From: Ameyamaea chiangmaiensis
GTDB lineage: Bacteria > Pseudomonadota > Alphaproteobacteria > Acetobacterales > Acetobacteraceae
Reading direction: 5' to 3'
Assembly (NCBI RefSeq): GCF_025995235.1
Contig: NZ_BAPT01000008.1
Coordinates: forward strand, 1-64,000
Length of the DNA stretch: 64,000 nucleotides
The notes under the pieces are model-generated. The model worked only from the letters and a program-made list of their open reading frames with translations, was not told where the DNA came from and searched no databases. Below are positions 34,990 to 44,361 of this stretch, one piece after another (positions within the stretch are counted from its first letter, which is position 1; each line of letters begins with the position of its first letter). The position numbers and the translations under genes were made by a program.

Positions 34990-36216
34990 TCAGCGCTGGC
35001 CGCGTGCCGCGATATGACCGGCCAGATAGTCCGCGTCGTGCCACACGCCCCAGATGAAGGCCGATGCCCGCCGCGTCAGCCACGACAGGCCGACGAAATA
35101 CAAACCCGGCTGGTCTGAGACACCTTTTTTGTGACGCGGCCGTCCGGACGGGTCGAATGTATCGGCCTCGATCCATCCGAAATCAAGCGCGTAGCCCGTG
35201 GCCCAGAGTACCGTGCCGATGCCAGCCTGCTTGAGATCGAGGGTGCGCAGCGGCGCGGCGACGCAGGCCGGATCGGCCCCGATGATGCGCGCATCGGGTT
35301 CTTCGGGAAAATCAAGCCCCTCGCGCTCGATATACGCATCGGCCGCGTCCAGCATCGAGAGGTAGTTGGCATCCCCCTTGTCGATGTTCGTCTTCAGATC
35401 GGGGGCGAAATGCAGGACGCCGTCGGAAAAACGCTCCGTCCGGCCTACCAGCGTCATGCCCTCCGTGGCCAGTCGCCGGAAATCGACCGTCTCGCCGCCC
35501 CGGGCGCCGCTGACGGCGATCGTGACATGCTCGCTGCCCGCGTCGGGAACTTCCATGTCCCACATGCCCAGCTTGCCGAGCCACCAGACGAAATCCTTGC
35601 CGCGATAGCGACGCGGGGGGCGGTCGTGCGGGCCGACCGACAGCCACACGGCGCGCCCCGCACGCCGCAGTTCATCGGCGATCTGCGTGCCCGACGAGCC
35701 TGCGCCGATCACCAGAACACCCCCGGGGGGCAACTGCTCCGGATTGTGATATGTGTTGGAATGCAACTGGGTCACACCGGCGTCCGCCGGAATGACGTCG
35801 GGGATGATCGGCTTCTGAAAAGGTCCCGTGGCTGCGACAACGTTTCGCGCCCTGACCACACCATGGCTGGTGTCGACCACGAAGCCATCGCCGTCCGGCC
35901 GCACCGACCGTACGCTGACGCCGCAGCGGACGGGTGCCTCGATCCGACGGGCATAGGCCTCCAGATAGTCGGCGACGGCGTCGTGCGGCGCGAAACCGTC
36001 CGGATCGATGCCCGGAAAGGTCATGTTCGGAAACCTGTCGTGCCAGGCAGGTCCATTGGCAACCAGAGAGTCCCATCGTTCCGTCCGCCACCGTTCAGCA
36101 ATGCGCTTTCGCTCAAGCACCAGGTGCGGCACGCCGCGACGCCCCAGATGCTCGCTCATGGCCACTCCGGCCTGACCGGCGCCGATGACAAGCGTATCGA
36201 CGGTTTCGACTGTCAT
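34990..36216 (-). CDS. Flavin-containing monooxygenase-like NAD(P)/FAD oxidoreductase
   Basis: The protein is 408 residues from the ATG at 36216. The upstream nine codons in the frame are not convincingly translated. It has a Rossmann FAD motif VIGAGQAGVAMSEHLG, the second Rossmann motif LVIGAGSSGTQIADELR, and the ATGPFQKP region common to N-hydroxylating/Baeyer-Villiger-like flavoproteins. This places it in the FMO/YUC-like class that oxygenates nucleophilic N or S, or ketones. It sits upstream of the argE-like gene in a two-gene minus-strand operon. It probably oxidises the same compound before deacylation, which is an inference from context. Confidence 0.87.
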   Translation of the reverse strand: MTVETVDTLVIGAGQAGVAMSEHLGRRGVPHLVLERKRIAERWRTERWDSLVANGPAWHDRFPNMTFPGIDPDGFAPHDAVADYLEAYARRIEAPVRCGVSVRSVRPDGDGFVVDTSHGVVRARNVVAATGPFQKPIIPDVIPADAGVTQLHSNTYHNPEQLPPGGVLVIGAGSSGTQIADELRRAGRAVWLSVGPHDRPPRRYRGKDFVWWLGKLGMWDMEVPDAGSEHVTIAVSGARGGETVDFRRLATEGMTLVGRTERFSDGVLHFAPDLKTNIDKGDANYLSMLDAADAYIEREGLDFPEEPDARIIGADPACVAAPLRTLDLKQAGIGTVLWATGYALDFGWIEADTFDPSGRPRHKKGVSDQPGLYFVGLSWLTRRASAFIWGVWHDADYLAGHIAARGQR

Positions 36217-36367
36217 GCAGGAGACCTTTCTCTGGCGCCGCAACGGAGAACACGGCGCGTATCGCGTTCTCCGTTTTTATATGGAAATGACACATCTGGA
36301 AAAACAAGCATTTTGATTTCCTCTGCTTAGCCTTTTCCTATGCCTGCCTCGGCGGCGTCCGCGCCGG

Positions 36368-37213
36368 ATGCACGTTCCCCCGAAAAACCTCATGACAGCT
36401 TCAAAAAAACAGTCTTTACCCGAGCGGCCGGAGGTTCCTACGCTACTGCGATTGTGTAACGAAGCGGCTGTGGAGAGCGTGTTGAGCCAGGACATCGAAC
36501 AGACCGTGCGGATCGATCTCGCCGCCGCCTTTCGCATTGCTGCCCGGCAGGGTCTGCATGAGGCGGTCGCCAACCATTTCAGCGCCGCCGTGTCCGAAGA
36601 CGGCTCGCGCTTTCTCATCAACCCGAAATGGCGACATTTCTCCCGCATCCGCGCGCGTGACCTTGTCCTGGTGGACACCAGCGTGCCGGGCAACGCCGAC
36701 AGCCATGATCTCGACCCGACCGCGTGGGCCATTCACGGCCAGCTGCATCGTCTCAACCCCCGGGCACGCGTCGCCCTGCATCTGCATCCGATTTACGCCA
36801 CGACGATCGCAACCCTCCAGGACCCGACGATCCTACCCATCGACCAGAATACGGCGCGTTATTTCAATCGCGTCGTGATCGACCGCCACTACGGCGGCAT
36901 GGCCGACAGCGATGCCGAAGGCGCCCGCCTGACCAGCCTTCTGGGCGACAGGACGCGGCTGATGATGGGCAATCACGGCGTGATGGTCGTCGCGCCTACG
37001 GTGGGCGAGGCGTTCGACGATATGTACACGCTCGAGCGCGCGTGCCAGCTTCTCGTCAACGCGTATGCCACCGGCCGGCCGTTGTCCGTCCTTGCCGACG
37101 ATGTGGCGGAGAAAACCGCCCGCGACTGGGAAAAGATCACCGCGTTCTCCCTCCGTCATTTCGAGGAGATGAAGCTGATCCTCGATCGGGAGGAGCCCGA
37201 TTACCGGGACTGA
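36368..37213 (+). CDS. Class II aldolase/adducin family protein
   Basis: The 281-residue protein has the zinc-histidine motifs of class II aldolases: ALHLHPIYATTIA (HxH) and GNHGVMVVAPTVGEAFDD with the third His. It catalyses retro-aldol cleavage or epimerisation of hydroxy-carbonyl compounds, or an aldolase-like decarboxylation, depending on the member. An alternative ATG at 36392 is in frame, and no clear ribosome binding site separates the two. It is followed by the LysR gene and faces the flavin monooxygenase divergently. A second class II aldolase lies at 57605-58435, and the two share the same motif order with low overall similarity. Confidence 0.85.
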   Translation: MHVPPKNLMTASKKQSLPERPEVPTLLRLCNEAAVESVLSQDIEQTVRIDLAAAFRIAARQGLHEAVANHFSAAVSEDGSRFLINPKWRHFSRIRARDLVLVDTSVPGNADSHDLDPTAWAIHGQLHRLNPRARVALHLHPIYATTIATLQDPTILPIDQNTARYFNRVVIDRHYGGMADSDAEGARLTSLLGDRTRLMMGNHGVMVVAPTVGEAFDDMYTLERACQLLVNAYATGRPLSVLADDVAEKTARDWEKITAFSLRHFEEMKLILDREEPDYRD

Positions 37214-37291
37214 GCAGACCTCCCGCGCGCCGTGTAGCCCGGTGGGGCCGCGCTCCCTCGCCTCCCGTGGCGGCATAGTGTAGAACGTGCC

Positions 37292-38236
37292 ATGCGCTAT
37301 ACCCTCCGCCAGCTCGAATATTTCATCGCGGCGGCCGAGGCCGGATCCATCCGCCATGCGTCGGAAAAGCTGTCGATCTCCCAACCCTCCATCTCCACGG
37401 CCATCGGCCATCTGGAGCAGGAACTGGGTGTGCAGCTGTTCATTCGCCATCACGCGCAGGGACTGTCACTGACGCCGGCCGGACGGCGCCTCGCCGCCGA
37501 GGCCAAGCGCGTGATCCAGATGGCCGAGGGGCTGTATGCCGTGGCGTCCGAGGTCACGGACCAGGTGCGCGGACAGCTGACGGTGGGCGCGATGGCGACG
37601 CTGGCGCCGATGATCATGCCCGAGCTGGCGCACGGCTTCATGTCGGCCTATCCGGCGACCGAAATCCGTCAGTTCGAGGCCGATCACGAGCAACTGATGG
37701 AGCGCCTCAAGCGGGCCGAGATCGACATCGCCATCACCTACGACCTGCAGATCCCCGAGGGCATCGGCTTTGTGCCGCTCGCCCGGCTGCCGGCCCATAT
37801 CCTGGTGGGCGAGACCCATCCCTTTGCGGCCCGGGACGACGTATCGCTGCACGATCTGGTCGATGAGCCGCTGATCCTGCTCGATATGCCGCTCAGCCGG
37901 GAGTATTTTTTCGGCCTGTTCTTCAGCAAGGGGCTGGAGCCCAGGATCTACGCCCGCTCGTCCCAGCAGGAAGTGGTGCGGACCATGGTCGCCAACGGGT
38001 ATGGCTATACGCTTGCCAATGTCCGGCCACGTTCGGACCTGGCACTCGATGGGCGGCGCGTGGTGCGCGTCGCGCTGAGCGGCGACCATCGTCCGATGAT
38101 GGTCGGCATCGCCACGCTGGACAGCGTACGCAAGTCGCGCCTGCTCGAAAGTTTCGAGGCGCACTGCACGACCTCGATTTCGGACACGTCCCTGCCGGGC
38201 ATGGCCCCGCTGGACGCGCTGCGGCCGCACGACTGA
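37292..38236 (+). CDS. LysR-type transcriptional regulator
   Basis: The 314-residue protein has an N-terminal winged helix (about 1-62: LRQLEYFIAAAEAGSIRHAS, LSISQPSISTAIGHLEQ) and the periplasmic-binding-like effector domain, which starts GQLTVGAMATLAPMIMPELA at about residue 92. It probably controls the neighbouring catabolic genes in response to a pathway intermediate. Autoregulation cannot be read from the 78-bp spacer. The divergent promoters at 22973-23235 and 36217-36367 are candidate targets. Size and motifs are normal. Confidence 0.92.
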   Translation: MRYTLRQLEYFIAAAEAGSIRHASEKLSISQPSISTAIGHLEQELGVQLFIRHHAQGLSLTPAGRRLAAEAKRVIQMAEGLYAVASEVTDQVRGQLTVGAMATLAPMIMPELAHGFMSAYPATEIRQFEADHEQLMERLKRAEIDIAITYDLQIPEGIGFVPLARLPAHILVGETHPFAARDDVSLHDLVDEPLILLDMPLSREYFFGLFFSKGLEPRIYARSSQQEVVRTMVANGYGYTLANVRPRSDLALDGRRVVRVALSGDHRPMMVGIATLDSVRKSRLLESFEAHCTTSISDTSLPGMAPLDALRPHD

Positions 38237-38327
38237 TCATCGCGCCGTTGCCGGGCGTCGGCTGTCTTAACCCGTTCTTCGTCTTTCCCGCGCATGCTGA
38301 ACCCCGCACGCGCGAAAAGGGAACACG

Positions 38328-39797
38328 ATGCGCATCGGGCGCGACGACGCAAGCACACCCGCCAGACCGCTCCCGGTGACGGAGAACACCCACCGCAGCC
38401 GTGAGTTCGAGACGCTGCTGAACACGCACCCGTCCTCCCGGGAGCCAACTGCGGCGCCGTCAGTGTCGGTCAACGACCGGGCCGAAAGCGGCAGGAGCGG
38501 GCAGCGGACGACGGCACGCCGCACAGCACCGACGTATCATCAGGAGACCGACGCGGCGGACGCCCGATCGTCAGGCTCACCCCGCGCCGGGGACAAGGCC
38601 AAGGCCTCCGCAGCAGCCTCCGTCCCCGCGCGTCCGTCCCGGAACAGCCGGGCGTCATCCCAGCCGGGCGTCCGTCCCGCGGTGCAGGGGGCGGATGCCT
38701 CGGCCACGGTCGCGGGGGAGGACGCCGCAGGGGGTGCGCCGGAGGGCAGCGCACCGCGGCGACTGGACGACCTGACTCCCTCGTCAGCATCGGACACGGC
38801 CGAGACGACCCGAGACGCTGACACGTCCGATTCCGCCGACACGCGCCCGCTCGGCACGGACCCGGCCACCGTTTTCGCGGTTCCGATCCTTCCGGTCGCG
38901 GTGTCCGGCCCGGGTGCCGCGACGCCCACGGGCCCGTCGTCCGCCCCGGCCGACCTGCCCTCGGGCTTGCTTCCATCGGGCGGCACGGACATGGCACGCC
39001 CCGGCAAGACGCCGGCTGCGGGACGGACGACGGCGGACAGCGCACGCCTGGACGAGGGCACCAACCCGGCGGACGGGACCACTCCGGCCAGTCCGCCGGG
39101 TATTGCGTCCCCTTTTCCGGCCACCCCCGTCCGAACGCCATCGCCACACCGCGACGAGCGGGACGAGGCCGGAGCGAGCGACGACGGAGCGGCCGAGGCC
39201 GGGTCCCCATCGGACGCCGTTCTTTTCGAGCCGGAAACGATGCCCGCGAACCCCGACCGGACGCAGAACGCCGCGACCATGCCCGCGACGCCGGTCGATC
39301 CGGGACAGACCCCTTCGACCACGCAGCTTGCGCCGAACCCGATCCTCACCGTGCACCAGACGCATGCCACCACCAGCACGATGACGCTTGCGCTACAGGA
39401 CACGGCGCATGGGGTCCTGCATCTTCAGATCGACACCAGCGACGGCGATACGACGCGAATCAGGATCGAATCATCGGACCAGCAGATGCTTCATGACCTG
39501 CGTCACGATCACGCAGAGCTCTCGGCCCTGATCGGCCTGAGTGGCGCGGACGCCACACCACAAAAGGTGTCGTTCGAGTTCGCGCCAACACCCGATGCCC
39601 CGCCGTCGGGCTTCGGGCAGGGTCCCTCGGGGCAGGGCGGCTATGGACACCCACAGGACCATCCGGCCAGCGGCGGCGGCACACCCAACCTGTCGGGCCC
39701 CGGCCCCGCATCCGCGCGGAGCAATGCCTCGGGCACCACGCCGGACATCCGCGCCGGCCGCTCGTGGGCCCTGGGCACGCTGAACATCACGGCGTGA
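38328..39797 (+). CDS. FliK-like hook-length control protein (orphan)
   Basis: The 489-residue protein is mostly Ala/Pro/Ser/Thr/Asp-rich low complexity (about 1-355). A short structured C-terminal part (about 365-435) follows: GVLHLQIDTSDGDTTRIRIE followed by LHDLRHDHAELSALIGLSGA. That arrangement of beta strands followed by a helix and loop resembles the C-terminal domain of flagellar hook-length control protein FliK, and the disordered N-terminal ruler is also FliK-like. No flagellar genes are adjacent, so the assignment is moderate. It could instead be an unrelated disordered protein. AAGGGA lies 6 bases before the ATG. Confidence 0.45.
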   Translation: MRIGRDDASTPARPLPVTENTHRSREFETLLNTHPSSREPTAAPSVSVNDRAESGRSGQRTTARRTAPTYHQETDAADARSSGSPRAGDKAKASAAASVPARPSRNSRASSQPGVRPAVQGADASATVAGEDAAGGAPEGSAPRRLDDLTPSSASDTAETTRDADTSDSADTRPLGTDPATVFAVPILPVAVSGPGAATPTGPSSAPADLPSGLLPSGGTDMARPGKTPAAGRTTADSARLDEGTNPADGTTPASPPGIASPFPATPVRTPSPHRDERDEAGASDDGAAEAGSPSDAVLFEPETMPANPDRTQNAATMPATPVDPGQTPSTTQLAPNPILTVHQTHATTSTMTLALQDTAHGVLHLQIDTSDGDTTRIRIESSDQQMLHDLRHDHAELSALIGLSGADATPQKVSFEFAPTPDAPPSGFGQGPSGQGGYGHPQDHPASGGGTPNLSGPGPASARSNASGTTPDIRAGRSWALGTLNITA

Positions 39798-39844
39798 CGG
39801 ACGCGGGACGCGCTGGGCCCCGCCATGCCACGCCCGCGAGCCCC

Positions 39845-40375
39845 TTACGAGTCGTAGGTCAGGAGGGTGTGCACCGGCACGTCCAGACGCGACCGGCCGC
39901 CAAGGAACGACAGCTCGATCACCATGGACGCCCCCACGACTTCGGCCCCAACCTTGCGCAGCAGCGAAATCGACGCGGCCAGGGTGCCCCCGGTCGCCAG
40001 AAGGTCGTCCACGACCACGACGCGCTGGCCCGGCTTGATGGCGTCCGCCTGGATCTGAAGGCTGTCGGACCCGTATTCGAGGTCGTAGTTCAGCGTCACC
40101 GTCTCGCCCGGCAGTTTGCCCGGCTTGCGCAGCATCACGAGGCCCAGCCCCAGACGCGTCGCCAGCGGAGCGGCCATCAGAAAGCCGCGCGACTCGATTC
40201 CGGCCAGAATATCGGGCTGCCACGCGGCGACGGCACGCGCGATGCGCGCGGTCGCGATCTGCCACGCATCGGCGTCCCGCAGCAGCGTCGAGATGTCGTA
40301 GAACAGGATGCCGGGCTTGGGGAAATCGGGGATGCCGCGAATATAGCGCTTCAGGTCGAGAGCGGGGTTGTCCAT
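39845..40375 (-). CDS. apt: Adenine phosphoribosyltransferase
   Basis: The 176-residue protein matches Apt length and motifs, with the PRPP-binding motif RVVVVDDLLATGGTLAAS near residue 115-130 and IRGIPDFPKPGILFYDIS at the start. It converts adenine and PRPP to AMP for purine salvage in the cytoplasm. It is convergent with the FliK-like gene and transcribed in the same direction as the receiver-domain gene at 40503-40892, 127 bp away. No special regulation seen. Confidence 0.96.
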   Translation of the reverse strand: MDNPALDLKRYIRGIPDFPKPGILFYDISTLLRDADAWQIATARIARAVAAWQPDILAGIESRGFLMAAPLATRLGLGLVMLRKPGKLPGETVTLNYDLEYGSDSLQIQADAIKPGQRVVVVDDLLATGGTLAASISLLRKVGAEVVGASMVIELSFLGGRSRLDVPVHTLLTYDS

Positions 40376-40502
40376 GGAGCCGGACCGTTCCTTGTCTTCA
40401 TGTCCCCCCGGACGGGACCACGGTCAGGCATGCCTGCGGGCCGGGGGCGCGACAGGCTTTAGCCGCATCGCCTCCGTCCGGGCAAGCCGTGCCGTGGCCG
40501 GC

Positions 40503-40892
40503 CTAGCGGCCCGGCAACGCCTGCGTCACCGCGTCCAGCAAGGCGCCCCGGCGGAACGGCTTGGCCAGAACCACCGAACCCGCCACACCCCGTGACGCGC
40601 CGATATCGGAATCGCCGGACATGTAGATCACCCCCAGAGCCGGGGCGTCCGCGCGCATCTGGCGGGCCAGCGTGAAGCCGTCGACGGGCGCGGGCAGGTT
40701 GATGTCGGTCAGCAGAAGATCGGGGTAGACGCCGCCGGCCGCCTCGCGCAGCGCGTCCGCGCCGCTTCCGGCGCTGACGATGTCATGCCCCGCCAGCGAC
40801 AGAACGGTGACCACCACATCGCGCACGGCGGTGTCGTCCTCGACGACCAGAATACGCACCGGACGGTCCGCAGACGCGGTCGACAGGCTCAT
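40503..40892 (-). CDS. Single-domain response regulator
   Basis: The protein is 129 residues from the ATG at 40892, with GGGGAG 10 bases upstream. It is only a CheY-like receiver domain: VEDDTAVRD for the acidic pocket, LLLTDINLP with the phosphorylatable Asp, YMSGDSD with the Ser/Thr switch, and LAKPFRRG with the conserved Lys. No output domain follows. Such receivers work through protein contacts or as phosphate sinks. No histidine kinase is nearby. It ends with the ordinary helix ALLDAVTQALPGR. Confidence 0.92.
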   Translation of the reverse strand: MSLSTASADRPVRILVVEDDTAVRDVVVTVLSLAGHDIVSAGSGADALREAAGGVYPDLLLTDINLPAPVDGFTLARQMRADAPALGVIYMSGDSDIGASRGVAGSVVLAKPFRRGALLDAVTQALPGR

Positions 40893-40980
40893 GATGCGTG
40901 CGCTCCCCGATAGAACCGGCCGGGCACCAGCCACCCGTCCACCGCAAGGATGAGGTGACGGCGGTACCGGTGCAACGGCT

Positions 40981-42351
40981 TTAGTGGCCCATCGGCATCA
41001 CATCCTCAGCAGCCACGCCCGCACCTGCGGGAACCGCAGGCCGCAGCGCGGCCAGCATGGCCATGATGACGGCGCCCATCAACATCGTGCCGGCCATCGG
41101 CAACGGCGTGTGCGACGGCATGGACCCGATCATCCCGCCCGCGCCGGCACCAAGAACATACTGCAGCGTGCCGATGAAGGCCGCGGCACTTCCGGCCAGA
41201 CGCGGGTGGTTGACCATCGCGCCCACCATCGCGTTGGGCCCGATGATGCCGGTGGGGGCCAGCGAGATCATCAGGGCCGCGATGATCAGCCACAGAAGGA
41301 CGACCGGGATCGGGTGCGCGCCGCCACCGCCGCCGAGATGGCGCAGGGCTTCGCCGTCGGGGTGCATCCTGAACACGGCCTCGACCGACAGTCCGGTCAG
41401 GATCAGGGTGCCGACCACCGCCATGGCGATGGCGACGGTCAGCATCCGGTTCGCATCGACCCTTCCGACCAGCATGCCGTTGATCTGGGACGCGCCGATC
41501 ATGCCGACGGCGAAGATGCCGAACATCATGCCGAAATGGGCCGGTGAGAAGCCGAAGACGTGAATGAACACGCTGGCCGCCGCCGACAGATAGGTGAACG
41601 AGAGAAAAGCCGAGAATCCGGCAATCATCGCGTTGGTGATGAACGCCCGGTCGCGCATCAGGAACACATAGCGGCTGAACAGCGCCATGGGCGAAAAGCT
41701 CTGCCGGAGATCATCGGACAACGTCTCGGGAAGCACGCGCCACAGGACCACGATGCACACCAGACCATAGACGCCCGACGCCCAGAAGATCGACCGCCAG
41801 GAGGTGAACTGCAGCACCAGGCCGCCGATGGTCGGCGCCAGGATGGGCACCACGCCCATCACCAGAACAAGCTGCGACATCATGCGCGCGGCCACGTTGC
41901 CGTGCGCGATGTCGCGCACACAGGCGCTGGGGATGACAAGGCTGGCCGAGGCACCGAGTGCCGCGATCAGACGAAAGGCCGAGAACACCCAGATATCGGA
42001 CGCCATCGCGCATCCGAACGAGGCAATCGTATAGATCACGGTGCCGATCATCATCGGCCGCAGACGCCCGAACCGGTCCGACAGCGGCCCCATCGTCATC
42101 TGTCCGAACGCCAGACCCACGAACCAGACCGACAGGGTCATCTGGGCACCGCCCGCACTGGTGTGCAGCGACTGCTCCAGGTCCGGAAAGGCGGGCAGGT
42201 AGATGTCGGTCGAGACGGGCCCGACCGCCGTCAGAAAACCCAGCAGGAACGGTATCCAGCCGAAGACACGGCGGGTCGGACGCCCGACCTGTGGCGCCTC
42301 GGCCGTGATCGTGCCCGCGGTGCTCTCGAGGGCGTCTTGCGGAGGGGCCAT
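40981..42351 (-). CDS. Bcr/CflA-type multidrug efflux MFS transporter
   Basis: The protein is 456 residues from the ATG at 42351, chosen because GGGAGC lies 9 bases upstream. The frame extends 41 codons further without a start signal. It has the Bcr/CflA pattern FLTAVGPVSTDIYLPAFPDL and the MFS motif A PLSDRFGRLRPMMIG, with 12 membrane segments. It exports drugs or metabolites using the proton gradient. An extra His/Gly-rich insert (about residues 325-340) lies in a loop. It is monocistronic between the receiver gene and the DedA-like gene. Confidence 0.9.
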   Translation of the reverse strand: MAPPQDALESTAGTITAEAPQVGRPTRRVFGWIPFLLGFLTAVGPVSTDIYLPAFPDLEQSLHTSAGGAQMTLSVWFVGLAFGQMTMGPLSDRFGRLRPMMIGTVIYTIASFGCAMASDIWVFSAFRLIAALGASASLVIPSACVRDIAHGNVAARMMSQLVLVMGVVPILAPTIGGLVLQFTSWRSIFWASGVYGLVCIVVLWRVLPETLSDDLRQSFSPMALFSRYVFLMRDRAFITNAMIAGFSAFLSFTYLSAAASVFIHVFGFSPAHFGMMFGIFAVGMIGASQINGMLVGRVDANRMLTVAIAMAVVGTLILTGLSVEAVFRMHPDGEALRHLGGGGGAHPIPVVLLWLIIAALMISLAPTGIIGPNAMVGAMVNHPRLAGSAAAFIGTLQYVLGAGAGGMIGSMPSHTPLPMAGTMLMGAVIMAMLAALRPAVPAGAGVAAEDVMPMGH

Positions 42352-42522
42352 GCAGCGGCGCTCCCAGAAGTCGGTGTCAGAAGGCAGAACGGGATTGGCG
42401 GCGGTCCCGTGACGGGACAGATCGGCCGCATCGGGGGGGCTGGCCCAAGGGCACAGCCCCGCGCGTCCGTGCAAGAGTGGACAGAGTGACGCCTTAACGC
42501 CGCGCCGTGCCAGAGGATGACC

Positions 42523-43203
42523 TCATAATAAATTTTTTATCCGCCGTGCGCGCCGCATCAGCAGCACGCCCAGCAGCGCCGACAGGGCAAACAGCACGGC
42601 CGCCAGTGCGATCCGCCATTCCTGCCCGAGCCTGACCCCGGTGCCGAGCACGACGAACACCGCGCCCTGCGGGGTGCTGCCCAGTAACGTGCCCACTGCG
42701 AACGGTGCAACCCCGATTCCGCTCAACCCCGCCCCGCAATTGACCAGCAAGGACGATCCCACCGGCAACAGGCGCAGCGACAGGATCGCCAGAAAGGGGC
42801 CCGACGCCAGCAACCCGTCCAGCCGCGCCATCGCGCCGCCGAACCGCCGCCGGGCCCAGTCCCGCGCCACCCAGCGGGCCCATCCGAACGCCGCGAGCGC
42901 GCCGACCATGGTCGCGGTCGTGGCCAGTGCGAGGCCCAGCCACGGGCCGAAGACGGCACCGGCGGCCAGACACAGGATCTGGCGCGGCAGCCCGAACGCG
43001 CAATACGCGCACCCCATCGCCAGTAGGACCAGCGCCCCCCTCCAGCCGCCACGCAGGGTGTGCGGATCGGCCAGCAGATGTTGCAGGGCGGGCATGCGCT
43101 GAAGCAGGAGGACCAGCAGCGCCAGCCCGGCCAGAAGCCCGATCGGCTGGCGCCACCGCGCCAGTGCGCCGCGCCCTTGGGGTCCGGAGGCCGAGGCTGT
43201 CAT
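42523..43203 (-). CDS. TVP38/TMEM64 (DedA-like) membrane protein
   Basis: The 226-residue integral membrane protein has the VTT/SNARE-associated domain pattern AFGLPRQILCLAAGAVFGPW, RLLPVGSSLLVNCGAGLSGI and LGSTPQGAVFVVLGTG. Such proteins are implicated in lipid scrambling or undecaprenyl-phosphate recycling. The ATG at 43203 immediately follows GGAG, an unusually close ribosome binding site, so a downstream start is possible. An overlapping longer frame at 42494-43219 is in another frame and has no motif support. Confidence 0.85.
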   Translation of the reverse strand: MTASASGPQGRGALARWRQPIGLLAGLALLVLLLQRMPALQHLLADPHTLRGGWRGALVLLAMGCAYCAFGLPRQILCLAAGAVFGPWLGLALATTATMVGALAAFGWARWVARDWARRRFGGAMARLDGLLASGPFLAILSLRLLPVGSSLLVNCGAGLSGIGVAPFAVGTLLGSTPQGAVFVVLGTGVRLGQEWRIALAAVLFALSALLGVLLMRRARRIKNLL

Positions 43204-43259
43204 CTCCGCCGCGTATCATCGCCTTGCTCCCCGACGCAACCCCGGTCTACATCCCGCAC

Positions 43260-44351
43260 ATGAGCGCCTCCTCGTCGACTTTTACGCGTGGTGCGACCGA
43301 TCCGGTCGTGTTGCGCAACCGCCGCCGCGTCTCGACGTGGCTGTTCGCGATCTGCGTCATGCTGCTGGGCATGATCGGTCTGGGCGGCTTCACGCGCCTG
43401 ACCGGATCGGGCCTGTCCATCATGGACTGGCGCCCGGTGACGGGGATGATCCCGCCCTTGTCGCATGCGGAGTGGGTGCGCCAGTTCGAACTGTACAAGA
43501 CCATCCCGCAATACCGCATTCTGCATGACGGCTTCGGTCTTGCCGGCTTCCAGAAGATCTTCTGGGCCGAGTGGACCCACCGCTTCTGGGGCCGGATGAT
43601 CGGCTTCGTGCTGTTCATCCCTCTGGTCTGGTTCGCCGTGACGGGTGCGCTGTCGCGTGGCCTGATCGCGCGTCTGGTGCTGTTCTTCGTGCTGGGCGGC
43701 CTGCAGGGCGCGATCGGCTGGTTCATGGTCGCCTCCGGCTTCGACCCGGACAGCACGGCGGTCGAACCCGTGCGGCTGGTGCTGCATCTGTGTTTCGCAC
43801 TGGTGCTCTATGTCGCCATTCTGTGGACGGCGCTGTCGGTGCGCACGCCGCAACCCACGTTCATCCCCGCCGTGGCCGGCGTGCTGCGTGTGCGGCGCGC
43901 GGTGCGGCTGGCCGCCGTGCTGCTGGCGACGACGATCGTCGCGGGCGGCTTTACGGCCGGCACGCATGCGGGATTTGCCTACAACACCTTTCCGCTGATG
44001 GAAGGGCGCGTCGTGCCCGCGCAATACGCTCAGCTTGAACCGTTCTGGCGTAACTGGTTCGAGAATATCGCGGCCGTGCAGTTCGACCACAGGCTCCTGG
44101 CCACGCTGACGGTTCTGACCATCGGCATGGCGCTGGTGATGGGTCTGCGCGAACCCAAACTCGGCCGGTCGGCCCAGGACGGCCTGATGATCATGGGCTG
44201 GGCCGTGCTGATCCAGTATGCACTGGGCGTCACGACCCTGTTGCTGGTGGTGCCCGTCTGGGCCGGCACAGTGCACCAGACCTTCGCCGCGATCCTGCTG
44301 GGCATTCTGGTGATGGTGCTGCACCGTCTGCGGGGCGTCGGGCGCCCCTGA
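43260..44351 (+). CDS. ctaA: Heme A synthase
   Basis: The protein is 363 residues from the ATG at 43260. The upstream part of the open frame overlaps the DedA-like gene on the other strand and is not coding. It has eight hydrophobic segments and the COX15/CtaA motifs LGGFTRLTGSGLSIMDWRPV, EWTHRFWGRMIG, AGTHAGFAYNTFPLM and FDHRLLA, with paired haem-binding histidines. It oxidises heme O to heme A for aa3-type cytochrome oxidase in the inner membrane. The presence of the type 2 (COX15) form with the internal HR motif fits alphaproteobacteria. It ends 10 bp before the convergent trehalase stop. Confidence 0.96.
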   Translation: MSASSSTFTRGATDPVVLRNRRRVSTWLFAICVMLLGMIGLGGFTRLTGSGLSIMDWRPVTGMIPPLSHAEWVRQFELYKTIPQYRILHDGFGLAGFQKIFWAEWTHRFWGRMIGFVLFIPLVWFAVTGALSRGLIARLVLFFVLGGLQGAIGWFMVASGFDPDSTAVEPVRLVLHLCFALVLYVAILWTALSVRTPQPTFIPAVAGVLRVRRAVRLAAVLLATTIVAGGFTAGTHAGFAYNTFPLMEGRVVPAQYAQLEPFWRNWFENIAAVQFDHRLLATLTVLTIGMALVMGLREPKLGRSAQDGLMIMGWAVLIQYALGVTTLLLVVPVWAGTVHQTFAAILLGILVMVLHRLRGVGRP

Positions 44352-44361
44352 CGGTTCCGCG

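Noticed and set aside
42494..43219. Alternative 241-codon frame overlapping the DedA-like gene
   Set aside because: It is out of frame with the membrane protein that has VTT-domain motifs. Its composition is shadow-like.
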